Origin: JBLNDJ01 sp050261515
Lineage (GTDB): Bacteria; Acidobacteriota; Terriglobia; Bryobacterales; Bryobacteraceae
Direction: 5' to 3'
Length of the DNA: 63,659 nucleotides
Assembly: GCA_050261515.1 (NCBI GenBank)
Contig: JBLNDJ010000003.1
Location: 1-63,659, forward strand
Below, in pieces: positions 28,112 to 34,827 of this stretch. The notes under the pieces were generated by a model, which searched no databases, was not told the DNA's origin, and worked only from the letters and a program-made list of their open reading frames with translations. Made by a program: the position numbers and the translations under genes. Each line of letters starts with the position of its first letter. Position 1 is the stretch's first letter.

Positions 28112-28120
28112 GTTACGATC

Positions 28121-29725
28121 TTACTGCGGCCGCGACGACCTCTGCGCGATCACGCGCTTGGCCTGCTGGAGCAGCGCGGTGGCCTTGGGCATCGCCTCGA
28201 CGGCCTTGGCGACCTCGGGATCGTTTTCGAGCGTCAGCTTATGCGCGTCGTCCATGCCGAACGCACTCTGGTACATGTGGAGCCGCAACTGTTCCCTGAT
28301 CCACGCCTGGTGCTGCGCGAAATCGGCCTCGGTGAACTCGATGTTCTGGTCGAGCAGGTAGCGGTGGAAGTCTTCGACGAAGACGCTGTCCGGCTCCCAG
28401 CCCTTGGGCAGGTTGGCGCTGTGCGTGCCGAGGTAGCGCGACACGAAGTTGAAGAACGCGTACTTGCGCCGCAGCAGCAGCACCTGGAACGCGTCGAGCT
28501 TCGGCTCGACGTACTTCTCGTCCGGCGTGATGCCGTTGCCGCCGTAGACGGTGCGGCCGCTGTCGGTGGACTTGGCATCAAGCAGGTTCCGCGTGTCGGT
28601 GTCCTTCCGGAAGTAGTAATCGTAGAACGAAATGTGCGAGTAGTCGCGCTGGATCAGCCGCCCGCTCGGCGTGTAATAGCGCGCCGTGGTGAGCGCCAGG
28701 CCGGTGTTCTCGGACAGCGGATACACGGTCTGGACCAGGCCCTTACCGAACGTGTTCTCGCCCAGAATCCAGGCGCGGTCGTGATCCTGAAGTGCGCCCG
28801 CGACGATTTCGGCCGCTGAAGCCGAGTAGCGGTTCACCAGCACGACGATGGGGTAATCGTATGCGCCGTTTCCGTTCCTGGCCGTGTACGGCTTCTCGGC
28901 CGAGGCGCGGCCGCGGTGCGAGACGACCGTCTGGCCCTTGAGCAGAAAGCGCCCGGCCACGGCGACACCCTCGTTCAGCAGGCCGCCGGGGTTGCCCCGC
29001 ATATCGAGCACGAGCCCCTTGATGTTGTGCTCGCCGAGCCGCTTCAGGTTTTCCTCGACGTCGCGGCTCGTGTTCTCGTTGAAGGAGTCGATTTCCAGGA
29101 ACGCGATGCCGGGTTTGAGCCAGAAGGCGTCCCGCACGGTCTTGCGCGGGATCTCGTCGCGCACGAGCTGGAAGGTGAGCGGAGTCTCGCTGCCCTCGCG
29201 GCCGATGGTCACCTTGACGCGCGTGCCGCGGGGCCCTTTGAGCAGGTCCGCGATCTCTGTGAGGGTGAGCTTCTCGGTCGGCTTATCGTCCACGGCGAGG
29301 ATGGTGTCGCCCGGCCGGATTCCGGCCTTATACGCCGGCGAGCCGGTGAACGGCGCGATGACGATGGTCTTCCCGTTACCGGTCCGGCTGAGGCCTATCT
29401 GCATGCCGACGCCGAAGTAGTGGCCGCGCTGGTCCTCGCGCAGAAGCTGGAAATCACGAGGATCGAAGAAGTTCGAATGCGGATCGAGCGTACGCAGCAT
29501 GCCCGGGATCGCGCCTTTGTAGATGGCTTTGTCGCCGGTGACCGGGTCGGCGAAGTTGCGCTCGACCAGCGAGTACACCTTCGTAAACGCGTCGAGCGAC
29601 GCGTGGGTGTCGTCTTCCTGAGACGCCGCAGACGCGCAGGTCAGTCCGGGTCCGTAGATGCCGCCCAGGACAGAGCAGCCAAGTATGATTGCGGGGAGGA
29701 CGAAAAAGGTCCGGCGAATAGCCAT
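28121..29725 (-). CDS. ctpA: S41-family C-terminal processing peptidase
   Basis: A periplasmic serine protease that trims C-termini of exported proteins. An N-terminal signal segment (FFVLPAIILGCSVLGGIYG) is followed by a PDZ domain at about 100-190 (GVGMQIGLS...AGIRPGDTILAV). The S41 catalytic domain carries Ser303 in NRYSASAAE and Lys328 in FGKGLVQ, 25 residues apart as in other Ctp enzymes. Its C-terminal extension (about 420-534) is longer than in minimal CtpA. GGAGAG lies about 10 bases before the ATG. It ends 9 bases before guaA, so the two genes may be co-transcribed. Confidence 0.92.
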   Translation of the reverse strand: MAIRRTFFVLPAIILGCSVLGGIYGPGLTCASAASQEDDTHASLDAFTKVYSLVERNFADPVTGDKAIYKGAIPGMLRTLDPHSNFFDPRDFQLLREDQRGHYFGVGMQIGLSRTGNGKTIVIAPFTGSPAYKAGIRPGDTILAVDDKPTEKLTLTEIADLLKGPRGTRVKVTIGREGSETPLTFQLVRDEIPRKTVRDAFWLKPGIAFLEIDSFNENTSRDVEENLKRLGEHNIKGLVLDMRGNPGGLLNEGVAVAGRFLLKGQTVVSHRGRASAEKPYTARNGNGAYDYPIVVLVNRYSASAAEIVAGALQDHDRAWILGENTFGKGLVQTVYPLSENTGLALTTARYYTPSGRLIQRDYSHISFYDYYFRKDTDTRNLLDAKSTDSGRTVYGGNGITPDEKYVEPKLDAFQVLLLRRKYAFFNFVSRYLGTHSANLPKGWEPDSVFVEDFHRYLLDQNIEFTEADFAQHQAWIREQLRLHMYQSAFGMDDAHKLTLENDPEVAKAVEAMPKATALLQQAKRVIAQRSSRPQ

Positions 29726-29757
29726 TTCGGCAATCTCTCCAGCGGGAAACTAGACCC

Positions 29758-29766
29758 AGTATAACA
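29758..29766 (-). promoter_or_regulatory. Candidate extended -10 promoter for ctpA
   Basis: On the minus strand TGT-TATACT forms an extended -10 element. No recognisable -35 is present at the usual distance, which is common for extended -10 promoters. Transcription would begin near 29751, leaving a 25-base leader containing the Shine-Dalgarno. Confidence 0.4.
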
Positions 29767-29866
29767 GTACCAATATGGACGGCTTGGAAACGGGAGAGTT
29801 ACGTCTGAAAACAGCAACGCAAGTCTACCGCCCGGCTGCCGCTGTGCGGCGGCCGGAAACCCCGGC

Positions 29867-29900
29867 TTTCTCTCTCGCGTCCTCTGCGTCTCCGCGGTGA
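29867..29900 (+). repeat. Second copy of the CTCTGCGTCC-type repeat
   Basis: TTTCTCTCTCGCGTCCTCTG followed by CGTCTCCGCGGTGA closely matches one arm of the 23283-23342 repeat (TTTCTCTGCGTCCTCTGCGT, then CTCTGCCGTGA). It lies in the gap between ctpA and the MerR-type gene. It lacks the inverted partner arm seen in the first copy. The rest of the gap (29767-29866) shows nothing else recognisable. Confidence 0.6.
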
Positions 29901-29907
29901 GTTTTCT

Positions 29908-30408
29908 TTATACCGCCCGGGCTTTGCGAAGCGACGGGGCCGTCTCGGCACGGGCCGGTTTCTTCGGCGTGGAGTGCAGGCGCCGGACCTGGTCGGTCAC
30001 GCAGACCAGGAACATCGGCTGGCGGGCGTTCTTGAGCACATCGATGATGCGCTCCTGCCGCTCTTCGAGGTAGATGTTCTTTCCGTCTGTCAGCAGGTGC
30101 AGGTCGGATTCGTTCGAGAGCAAGTCGCTCAACCGCCGCCCCATCTCGCGCTGGAGGTAGCGCAGTACGCGCCGGATCTTCTGGAGGGAAAACCCTTTGC
30201 GGCGCAGCTCGGCGATCACCGTGATCTCGACCACCTGTTCGGGCGAGTAGACGCGCTTGTGCCCCTGGTGTTCGGGCGAAACCACGTGCCTTTCATCCCA
30301 CCACTGGAGCTGCCTCAGGCTGACGTTGGCCACCCGGGCGACATCGCTCGAGGAGTAGGCCTCGGACGGCGAGGCCGGAGCAGGGTGGACCTTTCTTGTT
30401 TTGAACAT
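29908..30408 (-). CDS. MerR-family transcriptional regulator
   Basis: A 166-residue DNA-binding protein. The N-terminal winged helix-turn-helix is typical of MerR (YSSSDVARVANVSLRQLQWW, then RVYSPEQVVEITVIAELRRK). A helical dimerisation segment follows (FSLQKIRRVLRYLQREMG). The C-terminal part (SDLHLLTDGKNIYLEERQER) does not match a metal- or drug-binding sensor and has no cysteine pair, so the inducer is unknown. The tail is basic. The neighbouring genes give no clear target. It has its own strong promoter (30458-30485) and may regulate itself. Confidence 0.85.
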   Translation of the reverse strand: MFKTRKVHPAPASPSEAYSSSDVARVANVSLRQLQWWDERHVVSPEHQGHKRVYSPEQVVEITVIAELRRKGFSLQKIRRVLRYLQREMGRRLSDLLSNESDLHLLTDGKNIYLEERQERIIDVLKNARQPMFLVCVTDQVRRLHSTPKKPARAETAPSLRKARAV

Positions 30409-30457
30409 GGCAGACGGCTTTCGTTTATGAGATTAAAAAAACAGGGCTCGATTTAGG

Positions 30458-30485
30458 ATTGTACTTCTCCAGGGGGCCCTGTCAA
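30458..30485 (-). promoter_or_regulatory. Sigma-70 promoter of the MerR-type regulator
   Basis: On the minus strand a perfect -35 TTGACA (30485-30480), a 16-base spacer and -10 TACAAT (30463-30458, 5 of 6). Transcription would begin near 30451, giving a leader of about 43 bases. The spacer contains the near-palindrome CAGGGCCCCCTG, a possible regulator site. Confidence 0.65.
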
Positions 30486-30500
30486 TGAATTTTTTTAAGG

Positions 30501-30521
30501 TTTTTCGCGGGCGGCGAAAAA
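30501..30521 (-). terminator. Stem-loop downstream of thiS
   Basis: TTTTTCGC and GCGAAAAA (30501-30508 and 30514-30521) form a perfect 8-bp inverted repeat with a 5-base loop, directly after the thiS stop codon. In the thiS direction no T run follows, so it may be an mRNA end structure rather than a true intrinsic terminator. The T run lies on its other side. Confidence 0.4.
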
Positions 30522-30522
30522 G

Positions 30523-30723
30523 CTATCCTCCCCCCACAAAATGTACGATTTCGAGCCGCGCACCCGCTTTCAGAATGCGGAACTCCCATTCGGGTTGCTT
30601 GACGATCAGGCCATCCAGCTCGACCGCCACCCGCGCCGGTTCGAGGCCCAGCCGGAGGAGCAGTTCCAGCACGCTCACGTCCTCCGGAATCTCGCGCTCC
30701 TGGCCGTTGATGAAGACGTTCAT
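30523..30723 (-). CDS. thiS: Sulfur carrier protein ThiS
   Basis: A 66-residue ubiquitin-fold protein (MNVFINGQEREIPEDVSVLE...) that ends in VHFVGGG. The C-terminal Gly-Gly is the site that becomes a thiocarboxylate and donates sulfur for the thiazole ring of thiamine. ThiS normally ends in two glycines; here there are three. I chose ATG 30723; an in-frame TTG at 30738 is the alternative, and neither has a Shine-Dalgarno. No thiG, thiF or other thiamine gene adjoins it and I see no TPP riboswitch. MoaD is the main alternative, but the size and ending favour ThiS. Confidence 0.8.
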   Translation of the reverse strand: MNVFINGQEREIPEDVSVLELLLRLGLEPARVAVELDGLIVKQPEWEFRILKAGARLEIVHFVGGG

Positions 30724-30745
30724 GGAAAGAAGGGACAACGAGGAT

Positions 30746-30775
30746 TTGACACCCCGTTTCGGAGATCATTATAGT
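30746..30775 (+). promoter_or_regulatory. Strong sigma-70 promoter of the nuo operon
   Basis: TTGACA at 30746-30751, an 18-base spacer and TATAGT at 30770-30775. Both boxes are near-consensus, and transcription should start around 30782, leaving a leader of about 70 bases before nuoA. It is the best-matching promoter in the window and fits a highly expressed respiratory operon. Confidence 0.75.
30768..30773 (-). promoter_or_regulatory. Overlapping -10 box for thiS
   Basis: The minus strand reads a consensus TATAAT across the same bases as the nuo -10. The corresponding -35 (ATGTCA or GATGTC) is poor. If used, transcription would start near 30761, about 38 bases before the thiS ATG. Confidence 0.4.
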
Positions 30776-30852
30776 CGAATTTGAAGCGCTGACATCTGAG
30801 AGGCTGGGGTTTGTCGGGGCGCTGGGTGCGCCCAGGGGGATACGTTTGTTCG

Positions 30853-31272
30853 ATGCCTTCGTCCTATACCGAAGTCTACTTCCCGGTGCTGCTTCAATTC
30901 CTGATCGCCGCGGCGATCGCCGGGGGAATGCTCGTAACGTCGGCTATTCTGGGCCGAAGGGTGCGGAGCGCGGCCAAGGACATGCCGTATGAATCGGGCA
31001 TCGTTCCCCAAGGTTCCACGCGCGAGCGCTTCAGCGTGAAATTCTACCTGGTGGCGATGATCTTCATCCTGTTCGACATCGAAACGGTCTTCCTCTATCC
31101 GTGGGCGGTTGTTTACCGCGAGCTGAAGCTGTTCGCGTTTTTCGAGATGCTGGTGTTCGCCGCGCTGATTCTGTCGGGGTTCTTCTACATCTGGAAGAAG
31201 GGGGCGCTTGCGTGGTCGGTGGAACAGTACGCCAAGCCCTCGCCCCCATCCGAGGAGATTGAGGGCGAATGA
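30853..31272 (+). CDS. nuoA: NADH-quinone oxidoreductase subunit A
   Basis: A 139-residue membrane subunit of complex I with three helices, at about residues 9-31, 62-82 and 88-110. The family segment MPYESGIVPQGSTRERFSVK and LFDIETVFLYPW, with its conserved acidic residues, are present. The start at 30853 opens on MPSSYTEVYFPVLLQF; the frame is open upstream but adds only a non-conserved stretch. It overlaps nuoC by ATGA. In most bacteria nuoB lies at this point; here it is missing. Confidence 0.95.
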   Translation: MPSSYTEVYFPVLLQFLIAAAIAGGMLVTSAILGRRVRSAAKDMPYESGIVPQGSTRERFSVKFYLVAMIFILFDIETVFLYPWAVVYRELKLFAFFEMLVFAALILSGFFYIWKKGALAWSVEQYAKPSPPSEEIEGE

Positions 31273-31754
31273 TTCCTGAAGATCTGAGAGAGCACCCGGC
31301 GGCGCTGGCTCTGGAGGCGGCGGAGCCTTCCGCCGTCGTGGGCGGCGCGCTGCGCACAGGGCAGGTTGTCCTCGACATCGCCCCGGAACGCATCGCGCAA
31401 GTCTGCCGCGCGCTCAAGAACGCCGGCTACCGGCGGCTGAGCGGCGTGACGGCCGTGGACCGCTATCCCGACGAGCCTCGCTTCGAGGTCGTCTACCTGC
31501 TGCACTCGCTAGAGCGCAACGAGCGTCTCCGCCTGAAGTGCCGCCTCCGCGGCGCGGCGCCCGAAATCGATTCCGTCACCGGCGTCTGGCCCGGCGCGAA
31601 CTGGTACGAGCGCGAGGTCTTCGACCTGTTCGGCGTCGTCTTCCGGAATCATCCCGAGCTCCGGCGCATCATGCTGCCGGACGACTGGGAGGGCCACCCC
31701 TTGCGCAAGGATTACCCCGTGTCGGGTTATAAATACGCATACCAGGACGAATAG
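31269..31754 (+). CDS. nuoC: NADH-quinone oxidoreductase subunit C
   Basis: A 161-residue peripheral-arm subunit (30-kDa family), separate from NuoD rather than fused. The signature WYEREVFDLFGVVFRNHPEL is followed by RRIMLPDDWEGHPLRKDYPV. It packs against NuoD near the quinone site. It starts inside the end of nuoA (ATGA) and ends 1 base before nuoD. Confidence 0.95.
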   Translation: MIPEDLREHPAALALEAAEPSAVVGGALRTGQVVLDIAPERIAQVCRALKNAGYRRLSGVTAVDRYPDEPRFEVVYLLHSLERNERLRLKCRLRGAAPEIDSVTGVWPGANWYEREVFDLFGVVFRNHPELRRIMLPDDWEGHPLRKDYPVSGYKYAYQDE

Positions 31755-31755
31755 C

Positions 31756-32979
31756 TTGGCTAGCGACAAAGAAGGGATCAATCCGGAGCCTCCGGCTCCC
31801 GGCATGGACACCGCGCCGCGGCGGATGACCCTGAACATGGGGCCGCAGCACCCGTCTACGCACGGCGTGTTGCGCCTGGTGCTCGATCTGGAGGGAGAGA
31901 CGGTCGTGCGCGCCGCGCCCCAAATCGGCTACCTGCACACCGGCATCGAGAAGGAGTGCGAGGCCAAGACCTGGCAGCAGGCCGTCACGCTGACGGACCG
32001 CACCGATTACCTCTGCCCGCTGATCAACAACCTCGGCTACTGCCTGGCGGTCGAAAAGCTGCTCGCGCTCGAGATTCCGCCCCAGGCGCAGTGGATGCGC
32101 GTAATGCTCAGCGAGTTGACGCGCATCAACAGCCACCTGGTCTGGCTCGGAACGCACGCCATGGACATGGGCGCCATGACAGTGTTCCTCTACTGCTTCC
32201 GCGAGCGCGAGGACGTGCTCCGCATCTTCGAGATGTTTTCCGGCCAGCGGATGATGACGAGCTATTTTCGCATCGGCGGCCTGGCGCTCGAGCCGCCGCG
32301 CGGCTGGCAGCACGCGGTCAAGAAGTTCATCGATGCGTTCCCCTCGAAGGTGGACGAGTACGAAGACCTGCTGACGAAGAACCCCATCTGGGAACGCCGC
32401 ACCAGGGGCGTCGGCTGCGCCTCGCTCGACGACCTGCTCGACCATGGCGTCACGGGCCCCATGCTGCGCGCCGCCGGCCTCGCCTGGGACATCCGCAAGA
32501 GCGAGCCCTACTCGGGTTTTGAGAATTTCGATTTCGACGTGCCCACGCGCACGGCGGGCGACGTCTACGCGCGGTACCAGGTGCGCGTGGAAGAAATGCG
32601 GCAGAGCGCGCGAATCGTCCGGCAGGCGCTCGAAGGGATGCCGTCCGGCCCCTACAAAGCCGACGCGCCGAAGGTCGTGCTGCCCGACCGCGAAAAGATG
32701 AAGACGCAAATGGAGTCGCTCATCTACCACTTCAAGATCGTCACCGAAGGTTTTCGCGTGCCGGAGGGCGACGTCTACCTGCCGATCGAATCGCCGCGCG
32801 GCGAGCTTGGGTATTACGTGGTGAGCGACGGAACCTCCAAGCCTTATCGTGTCTTCATCCACGGGCCCAGCTTCGGCAACCTGCAAGGTTTGCCGAAGAT
32901 GGTGGAGGGCCGGCTGGTGGCGGACGCCATCGCCGCGCTGGGCAGCACCGATTTCGTCTTAGGAGATGTGGACCGATGA
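31756..32979 (+). CDS. nuoD: NADH-quinone oxidoreductase subunit D
   Basis: The 49-kDa subunit that forms the quinone-binding cavity with NuoB. The N-terminal beta sheet (MTLNMGPQHPSTHGVLRLV) carries the conserved quinone-loop His of GPQHPSTHG. Later motifs include IGYLHTGIEKECE and PRGELGYYVVSDG. The start is a TTG at 31756 directly after the nuoC stop, giving 407 residues. Its essential partner NuoB is not encoded here. Confidence 0.95.
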   Translation: MASDKEGINPEPPAPGMDTAPRRMTLNMGPQHPSTHGVLRLVLDLEGETVVRAAPQIGYLHTGIEKECEAKTWQQAVTLTDRTDYLCPLINNLGYCLAVEKLLALEIPPQAQWMRVMLSELTRINSHLVWLGTHAMDMGAMTVFLYCFREREDVLRIFEMFSGQRMMTSYFRIGGLALEPPRGWQHAVKKFIDAFPSKVDEYEDLLTKNPIWERRTRGVGCASLDDLLDHGVTGPMLRAAGLAWDIRKSEPYSGFENFDFDVPTRTAGDVYARYQVRVEEMRQSARIVRQALEGMPSGPYKADAPKVVLPDREKMKTQMESLIYHFKIVTEGFRVPEGDVYLPIESPRGELGYYVVSDGTSKPYRVFIHGPSFGNLQGLPKMVEGRLVADAIAALGSTDFVLGDVDR

Positions 32980-33028
32980 CCCCGCGCCATTTTCATTGCA
33001 CAGGCCGTAGCGCAGCGGAGGCCGGGCG

Positions 33029-33511
33029 GTGACTTTTTCCCCTGAGCTCGAAGCGAAGTTCGAACGGCTCCTGAAAAGCTACCCGGCCGGGCGGCAGCGG
33101 TCCGCCGTGATCCCGATGCTGATGTTCGCGCAGGACGAAGTGGGCCAGGTCACTCCCGAGCTGATCGAGGAAGTCGCGCGCCGCACGGGCATCACGCCGC
33201 TTCAGGTCAATGAGGTCGTCACGTACTACTCGATGCTCCACAAGGAGCGGCTCGGGCGGCACCACATACAAATCTGCACGAACATCTCCTGCCTGCTTAC
33301 CGGCGGCGCGGAGTTGTGGGAGCACGCCCAGAAGAAGCTCGGCATCGGCCACAGGCAGGTCACGCCCGACGGCGAGTTTTCGCTCGAGGAAGTCGAGTGC
33401 ATGGGGGCGTGCTCGTGGGCGCCGGCGATCCAGGTGAACTACGATTTCCATCACCAGATGACCATCGAGAAGTTCGACCGGCTTGTCGAGAGCCTGAGGA
33501 AGCTGCAATAG
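33029..33511 (+). CDS. nuoE: NADH-quinone oxidoreductase subunit E
   Basis: The 24-kDa thioredoxin-fold subunit holding the 2Fe-2S cluster N1a. The four ligands are visible as C-x4-C in ICTNISC and C-x3-C in ECMGAC. Starts at GTG 33029 with GGAGG at 33017-33021, 7 bases upstream. Length is 160 residues, normal for the family. It ends 2 bases before nuoF. Confidence 0.95.
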   Translation: MTFSPELEAKFERLLKSYPAGRQRSAVIPMLMFAQDEVGQVTPELIEEVARRTGITPLQVNEVVTYYSMLHKERLGRHHIQICTNISCLLTGGAELWEHAQKKLGIGHRQVTPDGEFSLEEVECMGACSWAPAIQVNYDFHHQMTIEKFDRLVESLRKLQ

Positions 33512-33513
33512 CG

Positions 33514-34827
33514 ATGCTTTACAACGAACCGAGCCCGCTTGAAGTCAAGGTGCTGTCGAAGCGCTTCGGCCTCGCCGATTCGCAGTCGATCGACACGTAC
33601 CTGGCGAACGAGGGCTACGTTGCGTTTCGCAAAGCGCTCGGGATGACGCCGGACCAGATCATCGACGAGGTAAAGGCGTCGAACCTGCGCGGGCGCGGCG
33701 GGGCGGGGTTCCCCACCGGCATGAAGTGGGGCTTCGTGCCGCGCGCGGGCGACAAGCCGCGGTACATCGTCGTCAACGCCGACGAGAGCGAGCCCGGCAC
33801 CTGCAAGGACCGCCTGCTCATCGAGTACGACCCGCACCAGTTGATCGAGGGCATGCTGATCGCGGCGCGTGTGGTCGATTCTCACGCCGGTTACATCTAC
33901 ATACGCGGCGAGTACCGCTACCTGCTCGGCATCATGGACCGCGCCATTGCCGAGGCGTACGCGCGCGGCTATCTCGGAAAGAACATTCAGGGCAGCGGCT
34001 TCGATTTCGACGTTTACACGCACACCGGCGCCGGGGCGTACGAGTGCGGCGAGGAATCGGCGCTGCTCGAATCGCTCGAAGGCAAGCGCGGCGTGCCGCG
34101 GATCCGCCCGCCGTTTCCGGCCATTGCGGGCCTCTACCAGTGCCCGACCGTGCTGAACAATGTCGAGAGCTACTGCGCGGTGCCCGCCATCATCCGCGAG
34201 GGCGGGGCGGCGTTCGCAGCGCTCGGCACGCCGCGCAACGGCGGCACGCGGCTTTTCTGCATCTCGGGCCACGTGAACCGGCCCGGTGTTTACGAGCTGC
34301 CCCTGGGGTTCAATCTGCTGCGCATGATCAATGAGGTTGCCGGCGGCGTGCGCGGCGGCAAGAAGCTGAAGGCGGTGATTCCCGGCGGTTCGTCGTGCCC
34401 GGTCCTGAGGGCCGAAGAGTGCGACATAGCGATGGATTACGATTCGCTCGCCAAAGCTAAGAGCATGCTCGGATCGGGCGGCGTCATCGTGATGGACGAG
34501 GATACGTGCATGGTCGAGGCAATGCTCCGCATCATGCGCTTCTACCAGCACGAGAGCTGCGGGTGGTGCATCCCGTGCCGCGAGGGCACGTTGTGGCTCC
34601 GCAAGCTGTTGGCGCGCGTGCACGAAGGCGGCGGAATCGCGAGCGACATTCCGCTCATCCATGAAGTAGCGTCGAACATGTTCGGGCGGACGTTCTGCCC
34701 GCTGGGCGATGCGGCGGCAATGCCCACGCTTTCCTTCGTCGAGAAGTTCCGCGACGAATTCGAAGCGCACCTCGATGGGCGGCCGTGTCCTTACACGCGG
34801 GTGAAACGGCTGGCGGTGACGGCATAG
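33514..34827 (+). CDS. nuoF: NADH-quinone oxidoreductase subunit F
   Basis: The 51-kDa NADH- and FMN-binding subunit where electrons enter complex I. The glycine-rich nucleotide site is GRGGAGFPTG at 60-69, and NADESEPGTCKDR binds FMN. The 4Fe-4S cluster N3 uses the cysteines of ESCGWCIPCREGT near residue 350 plus the later FCPLGDAA. The 437-residue product starts at ATG 33514; an open frame reaching back into nuoE is spurious. It abuts nuoG directly. Confidence 0.97.
   Translation: MLYNEPSPLEVKVLSKRFGLADSQSIDTYLANEGYVAFRKALGMTPDQIIDEVKASNLRGRGGAGFPTGMKWGFVPRAGDKPRYIVVNADESEPGTCKDRLLIEYDPHQLIEGMLIAARVVDSHAGYIYIRGEYRYLLGIMDRAIAEAYARGYLGKNIQGSGFDFDVYTHTGAGAYECGEESALLESLEGKRGVPRIRPPFPAIAGLYQCPTVLNNVESYCAVPAIIREGGAAFAALGTPRNGGTRLFCISGHVNRPGVYELPLGFNLLRMINEVAGGVRGGKKLKAVIPGGSSCPVLRAEECDIAMDYDSLAKAKSMLGSGGVIVMDEDTCMVEAMLRIMRFYQHESCGWCIPCREGTLWLRKLLARVHEGGGIASDIPLIHEVASNMFGRTFCPLGDAAAMPTLSFVEKFRDEFEAHLDGRPCPYTRVKRLAVTA

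Noticed and set aside
26573..28819. A 748-codon frame antisense to guaA and ctpA
   Set aside because: It spans two clear genes and the gap between them, is compositionally odd (Arg/Ala/Val/Glu-rich) and has no recognisable motif.
31260..31280. Search for nuoB between nuoA and nuoC, and nuoI between nuoG/nuoH and nuoJ
   Set aside because: The genes overlap or are separated by 3 bases, and no frame with CxxCxxCxxxCP or the NuoB cysteine pattern occurs in the cluster. The absence is real in this window.
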